The notes under the pieces: model-generated
What the model was told of the DNA's origin: nothing
The model's database searches: none
Seen by the model: the letters and a program-made list of their open reading frames with translations, nothing else
Part shown: positions 1 to 11,325 of the stretch, piece after piece
Position numbering within the stretch: the stretch's first letter is position 1
Layout of the letters: the number at the start of each line of letters is the position of its first letter
Made by a program: the position numbers and the translations under genes
Assembly: GCA_047967505.1 (NCBI GenBank)
Contig: CM106539.1
DNA length: 64,000 nucleotides
DNA from: Dipteris shenzhenensis
Lineage: Eukaryota > Polypodiophyta > Polypodiopsida > Gleicheniales
Direction: 5' to 3' (one strand)

Positions 1-3000
1 TTGCATTGTCAATCAAGCATAAAACACCGTTTTTGCCTTGGTGTCATGCACAACCATGAAAAAACACGGTCCTAGGGGTATTATTCAAACTAGTACTTAT
101 TGGATGGGGGCTCCAGTTTGCACGTAAGTCCGTTTCCACTAGGTTGAGGTGTGTGCAAAGTATTGTCACCATCGGATATGATTTGCATGGTCGATCACGC
201 ATTATACACCGTTTTTTCCCTAGTGGTATGCACATCCGCAAAAAAACATGCCCTTAGGTATGTTATCTGACCAAGTACTTATCGGATGGGTGTACCTATT
301 TGACAACATTTTAATACCACCTAGGTTGAGGTATAAGAAAAGCATTATGCCCATCGGATATGCTTTGCATGGTCGATCGAGCATTAAATACCATTTTTGC
401 CTTAGTGCCATGCACATCCGTAAAAAAACACGCTGCTAGGTGTGTTATCCGATCAAGAACTTATGCGATGGGAATGCCACTTTGCATGTGAGTCAATTAC
501 ACCTAGTTGAAGATGTGTGCAAAGTATCATGCCCATCCGATGTGCTTTGCATGGTTGATTGAGCATTAAATACCATTTTTGCCTTAGTGCCATGCACATC
601 CGTAAAAAAACACGCTGCTAGGTGTGTTATCTGATCAAGCACTTATGCGATGGGCGTGCCACTTTGCATGTAAGTCAATTACACCTAGTTAAAGGTGTGT
701 GCAAAGTATTGTGTTCATCGGATATGCTTTGTATTGTCGATCAAGCATAACACACCGTTTCTGCCTTAGTGTCATGCACAACCATATAAAAACACGGCCA
801 TAGGTGTGATATTCAAATAAGTACTTATCAGATGGGGGATCCACTTTACACGCAAGTTCATTTCAACTACGTTGAGGTGCATGCAACGTATTGTCACCAT
901 CGGATATGATTTGCATGGTCGATCACGCATTATACACCATTTTTTTCCTAATGATATGCACATCCACAAAAAAACACGCCATTAGGTGTGTTATTTGACC
1001 AAGTACTTATCGGATGGGTGTGCCTCATTGAGAACATTTCAATACCACCTAGGTTGAGGCATACAAAAAGTTTTGTGCCCATCGAATATCATTTGCATGG
1101 TCGATCGAGCATTAAATACTTTTTTTACTCTAGTGTCATGCACATCCGTCAAAAAACACGCTGCTAGGTATGTTATCCGATCAAGCAGTTATGGGATGGG
1201 CGTGCCACTTTGCATGTAAGTCTATTCCACAAATTTGAAGGTGTGTGCAAAGTATCGTGCCCATCGGATATGCTTTGCATGGTCGATCGATCATTAAATA
1301 CCATTTTTGCCTTAGTGCCATGCACATCCGTAAAAAAACACGCTGCTAGGTGTGTTATCTGATCAAGCACTTATGCAATGGGCGTGCCACTTTGCATGTA
1401 AGTCAATTACACCTAGTTGAAGGTGTGTGCAAAGTATTGTGTTCATTGGATATGCTTTGCATTGTCGATCAAGCATAACACACCGTTTTTGCCTTAGTGT
1501 CATGCACAACCATATAAAAACACGGCCATAGGTGTGTTATTCAAATAAGTACTTATCAGATGGGGGCTCCACTTTGCACGCAAGTCCGTTTTAACTACAT
1601 TGAGGTGCGTGCAAAGTATTGTCACCATCGGATATGATTTGCATGGTCGATCACACATTATACACCATTTTTTGCCTAATGATATGCACATCCACAAAAA
1701 AACACGCCATTAGGTGTGTTATCTGACCAAGTACTTATTGAATGGGTGTGCCTCATTCAGAACATTTCAATACCACCTAGGTTAAGGCGTACGAAAAGTT
1801 TTGTGCCCATCGGATATGCTTTGCATGGTCGATCGAGCATTAAATACTATTTTTGCTCCGTCAAAAAACACGTTGCTAGGTATGTAATCCAATCAAGCAC
1901 TTATGGGATGCGCGTGCCACTTTGCATATAAGTCTATTCCACATGGTTGAAGGTGTGTGCAAAGTATCGTGCCCATCGGATATGCTTTGCATGGTGGATC
2001 GAGCATTAAATACCATTTTTGCCTTAGTGCCATGCACATCCGTAAAAAAACACGCTGCTAGGTGTGTTATCTGACCAATTACTTATCGGATGGGTGTGCC
2101 TCATTGCAAAAATTTCAATACCACCTAGGTTGAGGCATACGAAAAGTTTTGTGCCCATCGGATATGCTTTGCATGGTCGATCGATCATTAAATACTATTT
2201 TTGCTCTAGTGTCATGCACATCCGTCAAAAAACACGCTGCTAGGTATGTTATCCGATCAAGAACTTATGGGATGGGCGTGCCACTTTGCATGTAAGTCAA
2301 TTCCACCTAGTTGAAGTGTGTGCAAAGTATTGTGCCCATCGGATATGCTTTGCATTGTCGATCAAGCATAAAACACCGTTTTTGCCTTGGTGTCATGCAC
2401 AACCATGAAAAAACACGGTCCTAGGTGTATTATTCAAACTAGTACTTATCGGATGGGGGCTCCAATTTGCACGCAAATCCGTTTCCACTAGGTTGAGGTG
2501 TGTGCAAAGTATTGTCACCATCGGATATGATTTGCATGGTTGATCACACATTATACACCGTTTTTTTCCTAGTGGTATGCACATCCGCAAAAAAACACGC
2601 CCTTAGGTATGTTATCAGACCAAGTACTTATCGGATGGGTGTGCCTCTTTGACAACAATTTAATACCACCTAGGTTGAGGTATGAGAAAAGTATTATGCC
2701 CATCGGATATGCTATGCACAACCATGAAAAAACACGGTCCTAGGGGTATTATTCAAACTAGTACTTATTGGATGGGGGCTCCAGTTTGCACGCAAGTCCG
2801 TTTCCACTAGGTTGAGGTGTGTGCAAAGTATTGTCACCATCGGATATGATTTTCATGGTCGATCACGCATTATACACCGTTTTTTCCCTAGTGGTATGCA
2901 CATCCGCAAAAAAACACGCCCTTAGGTATGTTATCTGACCAAGTACTTATCGGATGGGTGTGCCTCTTTGACAACATTTTAATACGACCTAAGTTGAGGT

Positions 3001-5345
3001 ATAGGAAAAGTATTATACCCATTGGATATGCTTTGCATGGTCGATCCAGCATTAAATACCATTTTTGCCTTAGTGCCATACACATCCTTAAAAAAACACG
3101 CTGCTAGGTGTGTTATCCGATCAAGCACTTATGCGATGGGAATGCCACTTTGCATGTAAGTCAATTCCACCTAGTTGAAGGTGTGTGCAAAGTATCGTGC
3201 CAATCGGATATGCTTTGCATGGTCGATCAAGCATTAAATACCATTTTTGCCTTAGTGCCATGCACATCCGTAAAAAAACACACTTCTACGTGTGTTATCT
3301 GATCAATCACTTATGCGATGGGCGTGCCACTTTTCATGTAAGTCAATTCCACCTAGTTGAAGGTGTGTGCAAAGTATTGTGCCCATCGGATATGCTTTGC
3401 ATGGTCGATCGACCATTAAATACTATTTTTGCTCTAGTGTCATGCACATCCGTAAAAAAACACGCTGATAGGTATGTTATCCAATCAAGCACTTATGGGA
3501 TGGGCGTGCCACTTTGCATGTAAGTCAATTCCACCTAGTTAAAGGTGTGTGCAAAGTATTGTGCCCATCGGATATGCTTTGCATGGTTGATCGAGCATTA
3601 AATACCATTTTTGCCTTAGTGCCATGCACATCCGTAAAAAAACACGCTGCTAGGTGTGTTATCTGATCAAGCACTTATGCGATGGGTGTGCCACTTTGCA
3701 TGTAAGTTAATTCCACCTAGTTGAAGGTGTGTGAAAAGTATTGTGCCCATCGAATATGCTTTGCATTGTCGATCAAGCATAAAACACCGTTTTTGCCTTG
3801 GTGTCATGCACAACCATGAAAAAACACGGTCCTAGGTATGTTATTCAAAGTAGTACTTATCAGATGGGGGCTCCAGTTTGAACTCAAGTCTATTTCAACT
3901 AGGTTGAGGTGTGTGCAAAGTATTGTCACCATCGGATATGATTTGCATGGTCGATCACGCATTATACACCGTTTTTTCCCGAGTGGTATGCACATCCGCA
4001 AAAAAACACGCCCTTAGGTATGTTATCTGACCAAGTACTTATCGGATGGGTGTGCCTCTTTGACAACATTTTAATACGACCTAAGTTGAGGTATAGGTAA
4101 AGTATTATGCCCATCGGCGGATATGCTTTGCATGGTCGATCGAGCATTAAATACCATTTTTGCCTTAGTGCCATGCACATCCGTAAAAAAACACGCTGCT
4201 AGGTGTGTTATCCGATCAAGCACTTATGCGATGGGAATTCCACTTTGCATGTAAGTCAATTCCACCTAGTTGAAGGTGTGTGCAAAGTATCGTGCCCATC
4301 GGATATGCTTTGCATGGTCGATCGAGCATTAAATTCCATTTTTGCCTTAGTGCCATGCACATCCGTAAAAAAACACGCTGCTAGGTGTGTTATCTGATCA
4401 AGCACTTATGCGATGGGCATGCCACTTTGCATGTAAGTCAATTCCACCTAGTTGAAGGTGTGTGCAAAGTATCGTGCCCATCGGATATGCTTTGCATTGT
4501 CGATCAAGCATAACACACTGTTTTTGCCTTAGTGTCATGCACAACCATATAAAAACATGGCCATAGGTGTGTTATTCAAATAAATACTTATCAGATGGGG
4601 CCTCCACTTTGCATGCTTGCAAGTCCGTTTTAACTACATTGAGGTGTGTGCAAAGTATTGTCACCATCGGATATGATTTGCATGGTCGATCACGCACTTT
4701 ACATCATTTTTTCCCTAATGATATGCACATTCGCAAAAAAACATGCCATTAGGTGTTATCTGACCAAGTACTTATCGGATGGGTGTGCCTCATTGAGAAC
4801 ATTTCAATACCACCTAGATTGAGGCGTACGAAAAGTTTTGTGCCCATCAGATATCCTTTGCATGGTCGATCGAGCATTAAATTCTATTTTTACTCTAGTG
4901 TCATGCACATCCGTCAAAACATGCTGCTAGGTATGTTATCCGATCAAGCACTTATGGGATGGGCGTGCCACTTTGCATGTAAGTCGATTCTACCTAGTTG
5001 AAGGTGTGTGCAAAGTATTGTGCCCATCGGATATGCTTTGCATTGTCAATCAAGCATAAAACACCGTTTTTGTCGTAGTGTCATGCACATTCGTAAAAAA
5101 ACGCAGTCCTAGATGTGTTATTCAAACTAGTAATTATCGGATGGGGGCTCTAGTTTGCACGTAAGTCCGTTTCAACTAGGTTGAGGTGTGTGCAAAGTAT
5201 TGTCACCTTCGGATATGATTTGCATGGTTGATCAAGCATAACACACCGTTTTTGCCTTAGTGTCATGCACAACCATATAAAAACACGGCCATAGGTGTGT
5301 TATTCAAATAAGTACTTATCAGATGGGGGCTCCACTTATCAGATA
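1..5345. repeat. 182-bp satellite array with higher-order structure
   Basis: About 29 head-to-tail monomers fill the left end and the array continues beyond the window edge. The landmark TGTGTTAT/TATGTTAT falls at 3109, 3291 and 3473, giving a 182-bp spacing. Each monomer contains ATCGGATATGCTTTGCATGG, then a TCGATC box, an A-rich CCGTAAAAAAACACGC block and TAGGTGTGTTATC. Monomers belong to several subtypes, for example those with GGGGGCTCC against those with GCGTGCCACTTTGCATG. Near-identical subtype blocks recur 728 bp apart (around 772 and 1500), which is four monomers. Short open frames of about 65 codons recur in register only because the repeat does, so they are not genes. Monomer length is in the range common for plant centromeric or heterochromatic satellites; a centromeric role is inference. 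Confidence 0.93.
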
Positions 5346-5357
5346 GGGGCTTCCTAG

Positions 5358-6051
5358 TACAGTGCAGCATCGTGTCTACATGCTCGATGCTCTCCTTTCT
5401 TCTATTCTTAGCTCTCCTCAAAAGACTATAGAAGATGTTTGTACCTGGTTAAGCCCTTTGAATTTAGATGGGGTGCGAGTCATCTTAATGCCTTATCATG
5501 AGGCGTAAGTATCAACTCTAACCTTATTTTTACTATTTCTTTGGCAAGTTTGTGTAAAACAATAATCATTTTTATTCTGGTCGTGTAGCTCACATTGGAG
5601 TCTGATCTTCTAGGACCTTGAACTCAACCATTTATGGTTTGTGAATTCAATAGAAGGCTATCATGCCAACTCCCCAACGTAATTATTCTCTTAATATTTT
5701 TGATACTTTCTTATTTTGTATCTTATGATCATGACATATTAATATATTTCATATGTCATGCTGGACAGTGCTGCATATTGGCTAGTATCTGCTATCAGAA
5801 CAACCACGGAGCAACAAGATGAGGTAGAATTCAAAAGACGTCTGCCAGTGGAGCAAAAAGATGGACACAGCTGTGGGTGGAGAGTTGCCTACAACTGCAT
5901 GTTGTTTCTTAGAGAGATTTTTGATTTGGAGTTACCAGTCAAAATGGAATCATATATAGAAGCTGATCTGCTAGCATTTCGGGCTGAGAGTATTCAGCAT
6001 CTAATTACTACCATTGGGAAACAACATGAAAATATGACTACATTGCAGCAT
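5358..6051 (+). pseudogene. Ulp1/SENP-like cysteine protease, unit 1 (broken)
   Basis: Three exons match the two downstream units: 5358-5504 (ends YHEA, then GTAAGT), 5589-5678 (SHWSL, the catalytic-His segment) and 5769-6051 (EQKDGHSCGWRVAYNC, oxyanion Gln and nucleophile Cys). The layout His, then a WFVNS strand, then Q...CG is that of the C48 (Ulp1/SENP) peptidase family, which removes SUMO-like modifiers. The second exon has an in-frame TAG at 5611-5613 where unit 3 has Trp, so this copy cannot make a full protein. Its first exon starts right at the end of the satellite, so earlier exons may have been lost or displaced. Exon ends are inferred from GT/AG sites shared with units 2 and 3. 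A protease captured by a transposon (as in ULP-carrying Mutator-like elements) is an alternative origin. Confidence 0.6.
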
Positions 6052-6059
6052 GTATAAAA

Positions 6060-6510
6060 CCTTATCTTTATACTTGTATACTTGTTCCAGCCTTTAATTG
6101 GGATGTATAAATCTCATAACTTTTTTATATTTTCTTCCAAAAGGAGAAGAGAATGAGTTTAATGAAAGCATGCTATCTTTATACTTTTATAATTATTTAA
6201 ACCATTAATTTTATTTGGGATGTGTAAATCTCATAACTTGTCTAATGAAAGCATGCTATCTTTATACTTCTATGATTATTTAAACCATTATTTTTATTTG
6301 GGATGTGTAAATCTTATAACTTTTTAAATTTTTCATCCAAGAGAAGGAGAGACTCACTCTAATGAAAGCGTGTATGAAACCTTTTTAAATTTTTGCTCCA
6401 AGCAGAGGAGAGACTTACACTAATGAAAGCATGTATGAAACCTTATCTGCTTGTTTAAGCCTTTATTTGGGATGTGTACATCGCATAACTTTTTTATATT
6501 TTTATGGCAG
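6060..6510. repeat. Degenerate tandem repeat inside an intron
   Basis: Between the protease unit-1 and unit-2 exons, a motif of the type TTTGGGATGTGTAAATCTCATAAC alternates with AATGAAAGCATG about four times at irregular 80-170 bp spacing. The last copy runs into the splice acceptor TATGGCAG at 6503-6510. It looks like local slippage or duplication in intron sequence. No coding potential is seen. Confidence 0.6.
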
Positions 6511-7724
6511 AAGGAGGATGTGGAGGACATAGCAAGTGAAGAAGAATACGATGTAGACTACTCCCTCAATAAGATGAGTCATAAAAATATGAATCTATTG
6601 GAGCAGATTGGAAGCTCATTCACTGCTATGTTGTTAATTCGACAACAACCTCATTTTTTTGAATTTGGTGAAGAAGAGATTTCAATCCTCTTGAATCCTA
6701 AGAATGAGGTTAATGTCAAAGTCATTACAACCATCCTCAGGTTTGATGCAGCCTTTTCCTTGCTTTTATACTTTGCTTATTTTGATTAAACCCAAGAAGC
6801 TAATACTTTTTTTTTAAATATAGTAATGTTATAGCAAATTTTCCGCAAAATATACAAAGCGTTTCATATATGCTCGATCCTCGTATTTCGGAAGTGCTTA
6901 GCAACAAAGAAGAAACCATAGAGAATGTTTGCAAGTGGTTGAAGCACATTCCTATGAATGACGCACGAGTTATTTTTACAGCATATTATGAGAAGTAAGC
7001 ATCAAACCCTACTTGTTTTTTCTATTGCATTGCTAGAATTGTCTCAAACACAGTAATTATTCTTTATTGATAATGCAGCTCACATTGGAGTCTGGTAGTT
7101 GTGGACATCCTTGCGAAGAAGTGCTTCTTTGCAAACTCAATGACATCCGTCCATGGCAATGTCTTAGAGTAAGTATAGACTACACTTGTTGTCACTTCTT
7201 GACATGTAGATTGATATGCAATGCACATATTCACTGTTGTTATATGTTTTGATATGCAGATCAGCTCGAAAATTAGTAGATGCTATCGACATAGTAATGC
7301 GGCAATGTGACTTGGCACAACAAATAGAGTATATAACATGTCAGGTATCACATCAAGATAATAGCCACATCTATAATTGTGGATGGAGGGTGGGCTACAA
7401 TTGCTTTTTGGTACTTGGTCAAACTTTTGAGATGCAAAATGACACCACACTATCAACATATACGGATTTGCATCTCTATGCATTTATAACATGTACCATT
7501 CGAGCAATCATTGATTGCGAAATGAATGCCATCAAAGAGTCAAAGAGGATAGATGAACTCAACTCTACAAACATGGCTTCATTAAAAGAATTGGGAAGCT
7601 CTTTTAATGTTAGGGTTATGATTCAACATAGACCTCAGTATCTTGAATTTGGGGGAGAAGAGATTTCAATTCTCTCTAGAGCTTCAAATGAGGTCAATAA
7701 CAATGTTATGATGGCCATTCTCAG
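6511..7724 (+). CDS. Ulp1/SENP-like cysteine protease, unit 2, fused to start of unit 3
   Basis: Predicted exons are 6511-6740 (LLEQIGSSF...EEEISIL), 6824-6994 (YMLD...VCKWL...AYYE), 7079-7168 (SHWSLVVVD, catalytic His) and 7260-7724 (YNCGWRVGYNC, catalytic Cys; Gln in SHQDNSH just before). No stop is met when these splice sites are used. The last exon continues without a break into ELGSSFNVRVMIQHRPQYLE, the equivalent of the 6511 exon. So the C-terminus of one protease unit and the N-terminal module of the next share one exon, suggesting one multi-domain protein rather than separate genes. At the position where C48 enzymes normally have the triad Asp (YDS), this unit has Asn (FANS). Substrate and localisation are unknown. 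Family assignment is from motif order only. Confidence 0.6.
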
Positions 7725-7851
7725 GTTTGATACAAACTTTTCCTCTACTTGATAATTCAATATTTTGATTTAATCTAATAAGCTAATAAGCTAATATTCA
7801 TTTATTTTGATTAAATCTAATAAGCTAATATTCATTTATTTGTTGGTGCAG

Positions 7852-8867
7852 TATAGTTATCTCATGATTTGGTAGAGTCGTACAAAATCATGCGTATATG
7901 TTGGATTCCCTCCTTTCTCCTATACTTAGTGATAGCAGAAAGACAATAGTCGATGTTTGTAAATTATTACAGCCTTTACATTTACATGGCGTGCGAGTCC
8001 TATTTATGGCATATCATGAGATGTAAGTATCATGGCAACCTTTATTTTCATCTTATACTGGCAACATTGTGTTAAATAATAATGGTTCTTAATTATTCAT
8101 GTAGGGAACATTGGAGTTTGCTGGTTTGGAACCTTGAAGACAACTATTGTTGGTTTGTTAACTCGATTGCAGGCTTTCATGGCTCAGTGCAAACGTAAGT
8201 ATTCTATTAATCTATTGTTACTTCTATATTATGTACCTTATGTGATAGATACACTAAGTTTTTTTAATATGTCACGATGAGCAGGTCGATTGAGAAGTTG
8301 GTATCTGCTATCAGAGAAACAGGACAGTACAAAGACTCGATAGACTTCCAAAAGCATTTAGTAGTAGAGCAGGAAGATGGGCATAGTTGTGGGTGGAGAG
8401 TTGCCTACAACTGCATGTTGATTTTCAAAGAAATTTTCTCACTTAAGCCACAGATCTCATCGGAAGACTCTTTGGAGCTCAAATATTCAGAGGAGGATAT
8501 ACAATTGTTTAGGGCTGAAATCATTCGAGACCTAATTGCTGCCATTAGAATACAACGTGCAACTGAAGCAATACCAGAGCTTCCCTTTAAGGAAGAGGAG
8601 ACTGAGTCTACTATGAAAGCACTGCATACTACGGAAGAAGTAGAGACCCAATGTACACCTACAGCACCACAGCCTCCACTGGAAGCATTAGAAGAGTTGC
8701 CACTGCCTCCGCTTGCATTTAAGGAAGAGGATACTGAGTCTACTCCGAAAGCACTACATACTACAAAAGAAAGAGAGACCGAGTGTACATCTACAGCACC
8801 ACAGCCTCCATTGGAAGCATCCGAAGAGTTGCCAGAGTCTCCACTAGAAGCATCACAAGAGTTGTGA
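7852..8867 (+). CDS. Ulp1/SENP-like cysteine protease, unit 3 with repetitive acidic/Pro tail (possibly broken)
   Basis: Exons 7852-8022, 8105-8194 and 8285-8867 (stop TGA 8865-8867). The second carries EHWSLLVWN (catalytic His) and CWFVNS, the third VEQEDGHSCGWRVAYNC (Gln and Cys). Splice phases match unit 2. After the protease core, about 90 residues form two imperfect repeats of FKEE(E/D)TEST..KALHTT..E and APQPPLEA, then SPLEASQEL. This tail is absent from units 1 and 2 and looks unstructured. Reading the first exon in the phase used by the other units meets a TGA at 7865-7867, so either the exon starts later or this copy is also damaged. Asn again replaces the usual triad Asp. Confidence 0.55.
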
Positions 8868-8939
8868 TGCATGTATGATGTTGTGTTTGTAGTTTTTGTT
8901 GATTATACACCAATTTGTGACTTATTACTTAAGTGGCAT

Positions 8940-9270
8940 AATCATGATATTTATATAATTTCTTTATGCACACAATTTTATGATATGAATGTGTGATGAT
9001 GTGATTATTTGGAAATAAATCCTTGTGTGATGAGAATTTTGATATGAATATGTGATGATGTAATATTTGTAATATATTTATTTCATGCACACAATTTTAT
9101 GATATGAATGTGTGATGATGTGATTATTTGAAAATAAATCCTTGTGTGATGAGAATTTTGATATGAATATGTGATGATGTAATATTTGCAATATATTTCT
9201 TCATGCACACAATTTTATGATATGAATGTGTGATGATGTGATTATTTGGAAATAAATCCTTGTGTGATGA
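8940..9270. repeat. 119-bp tandem repeat, about 2.7 copies
   Basis: GTGATTATTTG begins at 9001, 9120 and 9239, a 119-bp period. Each unit holds CACACAATTTTATGATATGAATGTG and AAATCCTTGTGTGATGAGAA. It lies just downstream of the protease stop codon, in probable 3' UTR or intergenic sequence. No coding function is seen. Confidence 0.85.
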
Positions 9271-9479
9271 GAATTTTATTCAGTTGGACAGTCTCCACTC
9301 ACTTAAAGTAGAGCATTCGCAATGCTTCTCTCACTTTATTCCAACCCTTATCCTTATCATCTCCACTCACTTAAAGTAGAGCATTCAATCTCCACTTTCT
9401 TTATTCCAACCCTTATCATAGTGAACACATCGTGCCATTCACTTTATTCCAACCCTTATCCTTATCGTAGTGAGCACAT

Positions 9480-9965
9480 CGTGCCTTAGTGCACTTGTAT
9501 TCTTTCATCCTAGTCCTTCCACAAACACTCTCTTATTTCTTACATCCTAGTCCTTCTGAGTAACTTGTATTCTTCTATCCTAGTCCTTCCGCAAACACTC
9601 GCAGAGTCTTCTTTCATCCATCCTGATAACCAAGTATTCTTCTATCCTAGTTCTTCCACAAACACTCTCTTCTTTCATCCATCCTAGTGCTTCTCATTAA
9701 CTTGTATTCTTCTGGTATTCTTCTATCCTAGTCCTTCCGCAAACACTCTCAGAGTCTTCTTTCATCCATCCTAATAACCAAGTATTCTTCTATCCTAGTT
9801 CTTCCGTAGACACTCTCTTCTTTCTTGCATCCTAGTGCTTCTCATTAACTTGTATTCTTCTTGTATCCTTCTATCCTAGTCCTTCCGCAAACACTCTCAG
9901 AGTCTTCTTTCATCCATCTTGATAACCAAGTATTCTTCTATCCTAGTTCTTCCGCAGACCCTCTC
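9480..9965. repeat. 148-bp pyrimidine-rich tandem repeat
   Basis: GAGTCTTCTTTCATCC starts at 9604, 9752 and 9900, giving a 148-bp period. Inside, TATTCTTCTATCCTAGT(C/T)CTTCC recurs at shorter spacing. From about 9290 the flank is similar, CT-rich and less ordered. The array stops about 50 bp before the ATG of the 150-codon ORF at 10016 and would form a polypyrimidine leader if transcribed on the plus strand. Confidence 0.8.
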
Positions 9966-10015
9966 TTCTTTCTTGCATCGTAGTCCATCTCCCTTTCTTT
10001 ATCATCTCCCCACCC

Positions 10016-10468
10016 ATGGATGTCCTTGGCATTGTCGAAGACGTGGAGTTCGGAATTAACAATCTCAAAGAATGGATTGCTGACCAAGGAGCACAGAGAG
10101 AGGCCAGAATTCGACAAGGTTCTCCTTTGACACACATGGAGAGAGAGGAATTTGCTGCACAAAGGCATGCAGAGAGGGAGGAGACTCTCAAGATAGCAGA
10201 CAGTGAAAGACTTCTAAGACGTATGATAAAAGCACGACAAGATCTATTAGACTTCTTAAGTAACCTGCGTTATCGCAGCTCTCATCATGGGCGATTTGAT
10301 GCGGATGCTGAGAGAACAATAAGAGCCTCTCAGAGAAATTATAAAGAAACAATTTGTGATTGCTTAAACTTCTTCTTCACATGTAATTATGTTGAGGATA
10401 CAGCTGTGGAGGCAGTGAAGGATTGGGTTGTTGAGAAGATAAGAGAGACCAATGATGAGATCTTCTAG
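10016..10468 (+). CDS. Hypothetical charged 150-residue protein
   Basis: An ATG-initiated frame of 150 codons ending in TAG. I do not recognise the family. The first 75 residues are very rich in Glu, Arg and Gln (for example REARIRQG, HMEREEFAAQRHAEREE), predicting a helical, possibly coiled-coil segment. The second half has LLRRMIKARQDLLDFLSNL, two Cys near CDCLNFFFTC, and an amphipathic C-terminus ending NDEIF. No signal peptide or membrane segment is visible. It follows a pyrimidine-rich leader and is followed at once by the 33-bp repeats. It could be a last exon or a single-exon gene; upstream in-frame sequence is low-complexity, so the ATG is the natural start. Confidence 0.45.
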   Translation: MDVLGIVEDVEFGINNLKEWIADQGAQREARIRQGSPLTHMEREEFAAQRHAEREETLKIADSERLLRRMIKARQDLLDFLSNLRYRSSHHGRFDADAERTIRASQRNYKETICDCLNFFFTCNYVEDTAVEAVKDWVVEKIRETNDEIF

Positions 10469-10487
10469 ACTTAGATAAGAGAGACTG

Positions 10488-10690
10488 TATTAAGGTGTTT
10501 TTTGACACCATATGGCTTTGTATTAAGGTGTTTTTTGACACCATATGGCTTTGTATTAAGGTGTTTTTTGACACCATATGGCTTTGAGTAATATGATCTA
10601 CTTCTTGTACAAATGTGATGTTAAGATGATGTTAAGAGAGACTGTATTAAGGTGTTTTTTGACACCATATGGCTTTGAGTAATATGATCT
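10488..10690. repeat. 33-bp tandem repeat with a small inverted repeat
   Basis: TATTAAGGTGTTTTTTGACACCATATGGCTTTG begins at 10488, 10521 and 10554 (33-bp period) and reappears at 10644 after a spacer that is itself duplicated (AGAGAGACTG..., AGTAATATGATCTACTTCTT). Each unit contains GGTGT and ACACC separated by a T-rich loop, so a transcript could form a row of short hairpins. It lies directly after the stop of the 150-codon ORF. Confidence 0.85.
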
Positions 10691-11325
10691 ACTTCTTTAC
10701 AAATGTGATGTGCTCTTTTTGAAATGTACTCTAGTTTTCATAACATGTCACGCCATTTTTTCTAATTTGATTTTTTAAAATCTTACTTTTTTGTCTCTTT
10801 TAACAATGTGATGTACTCTATTTTTAACATCTCACGTCATTTTTTCTAATTTGATTTTTTTAAATCTTCCTTTTTGACTCAATGTTTTGTTTTATAAGAG
10901 CCTCTTTTTTTGAAATGTTTTATCCAGAATTATCTCACAAAATGAATTTGGACAGTGCAAGAGTCCAAAATTAATGAAATAGGTGTTACAAATAAGATGA
11001 TGGCTTTGAAGAAATTCCATAGCGAAAGCAGAACGACTGAGAAAGAGAGCAATTCTAAACCCAGAAGGTATTAATGTTCCACTGGATAAAGAAGGGGTGA
11101 TGAGAAATCAAGAAGGGGTGATGATGATGAATCAAGAAGGGGATGTTGATAAGAAAGAGCAAAAAAGGGGTTGGTGCCAATTCATGGTCAACCATGGAGT
11201 TGTTTTGGGACACATCGTATCTCAACATGGGATTGCAACTGACATGGACAAAATCAAAATCATCATGGAATTGCCTCATCCTACAAATTCCAAAGGTGTA
11301 TAGGTCTTTATGGGACATCCCGGCT

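Noticed and set aside
44-4752. Series of about 65-codon frames in both strands of the satellite
   Set aside because: They repeat with the 182-bp monomer and vary with it; no start context and no conservation beyond the DNA repeat.
1-5345. CRISPR-like regularly spaced repeats
   Set aside because: Units are contiguous 182-bp monomers without unique spacers, in a plant-like nuclear context.
8405-8872. 155-codon Ser/Gly-rich frame on the minus strand
   Set aside because: Antisense shadow of the repetitive tail of protease unit 3.
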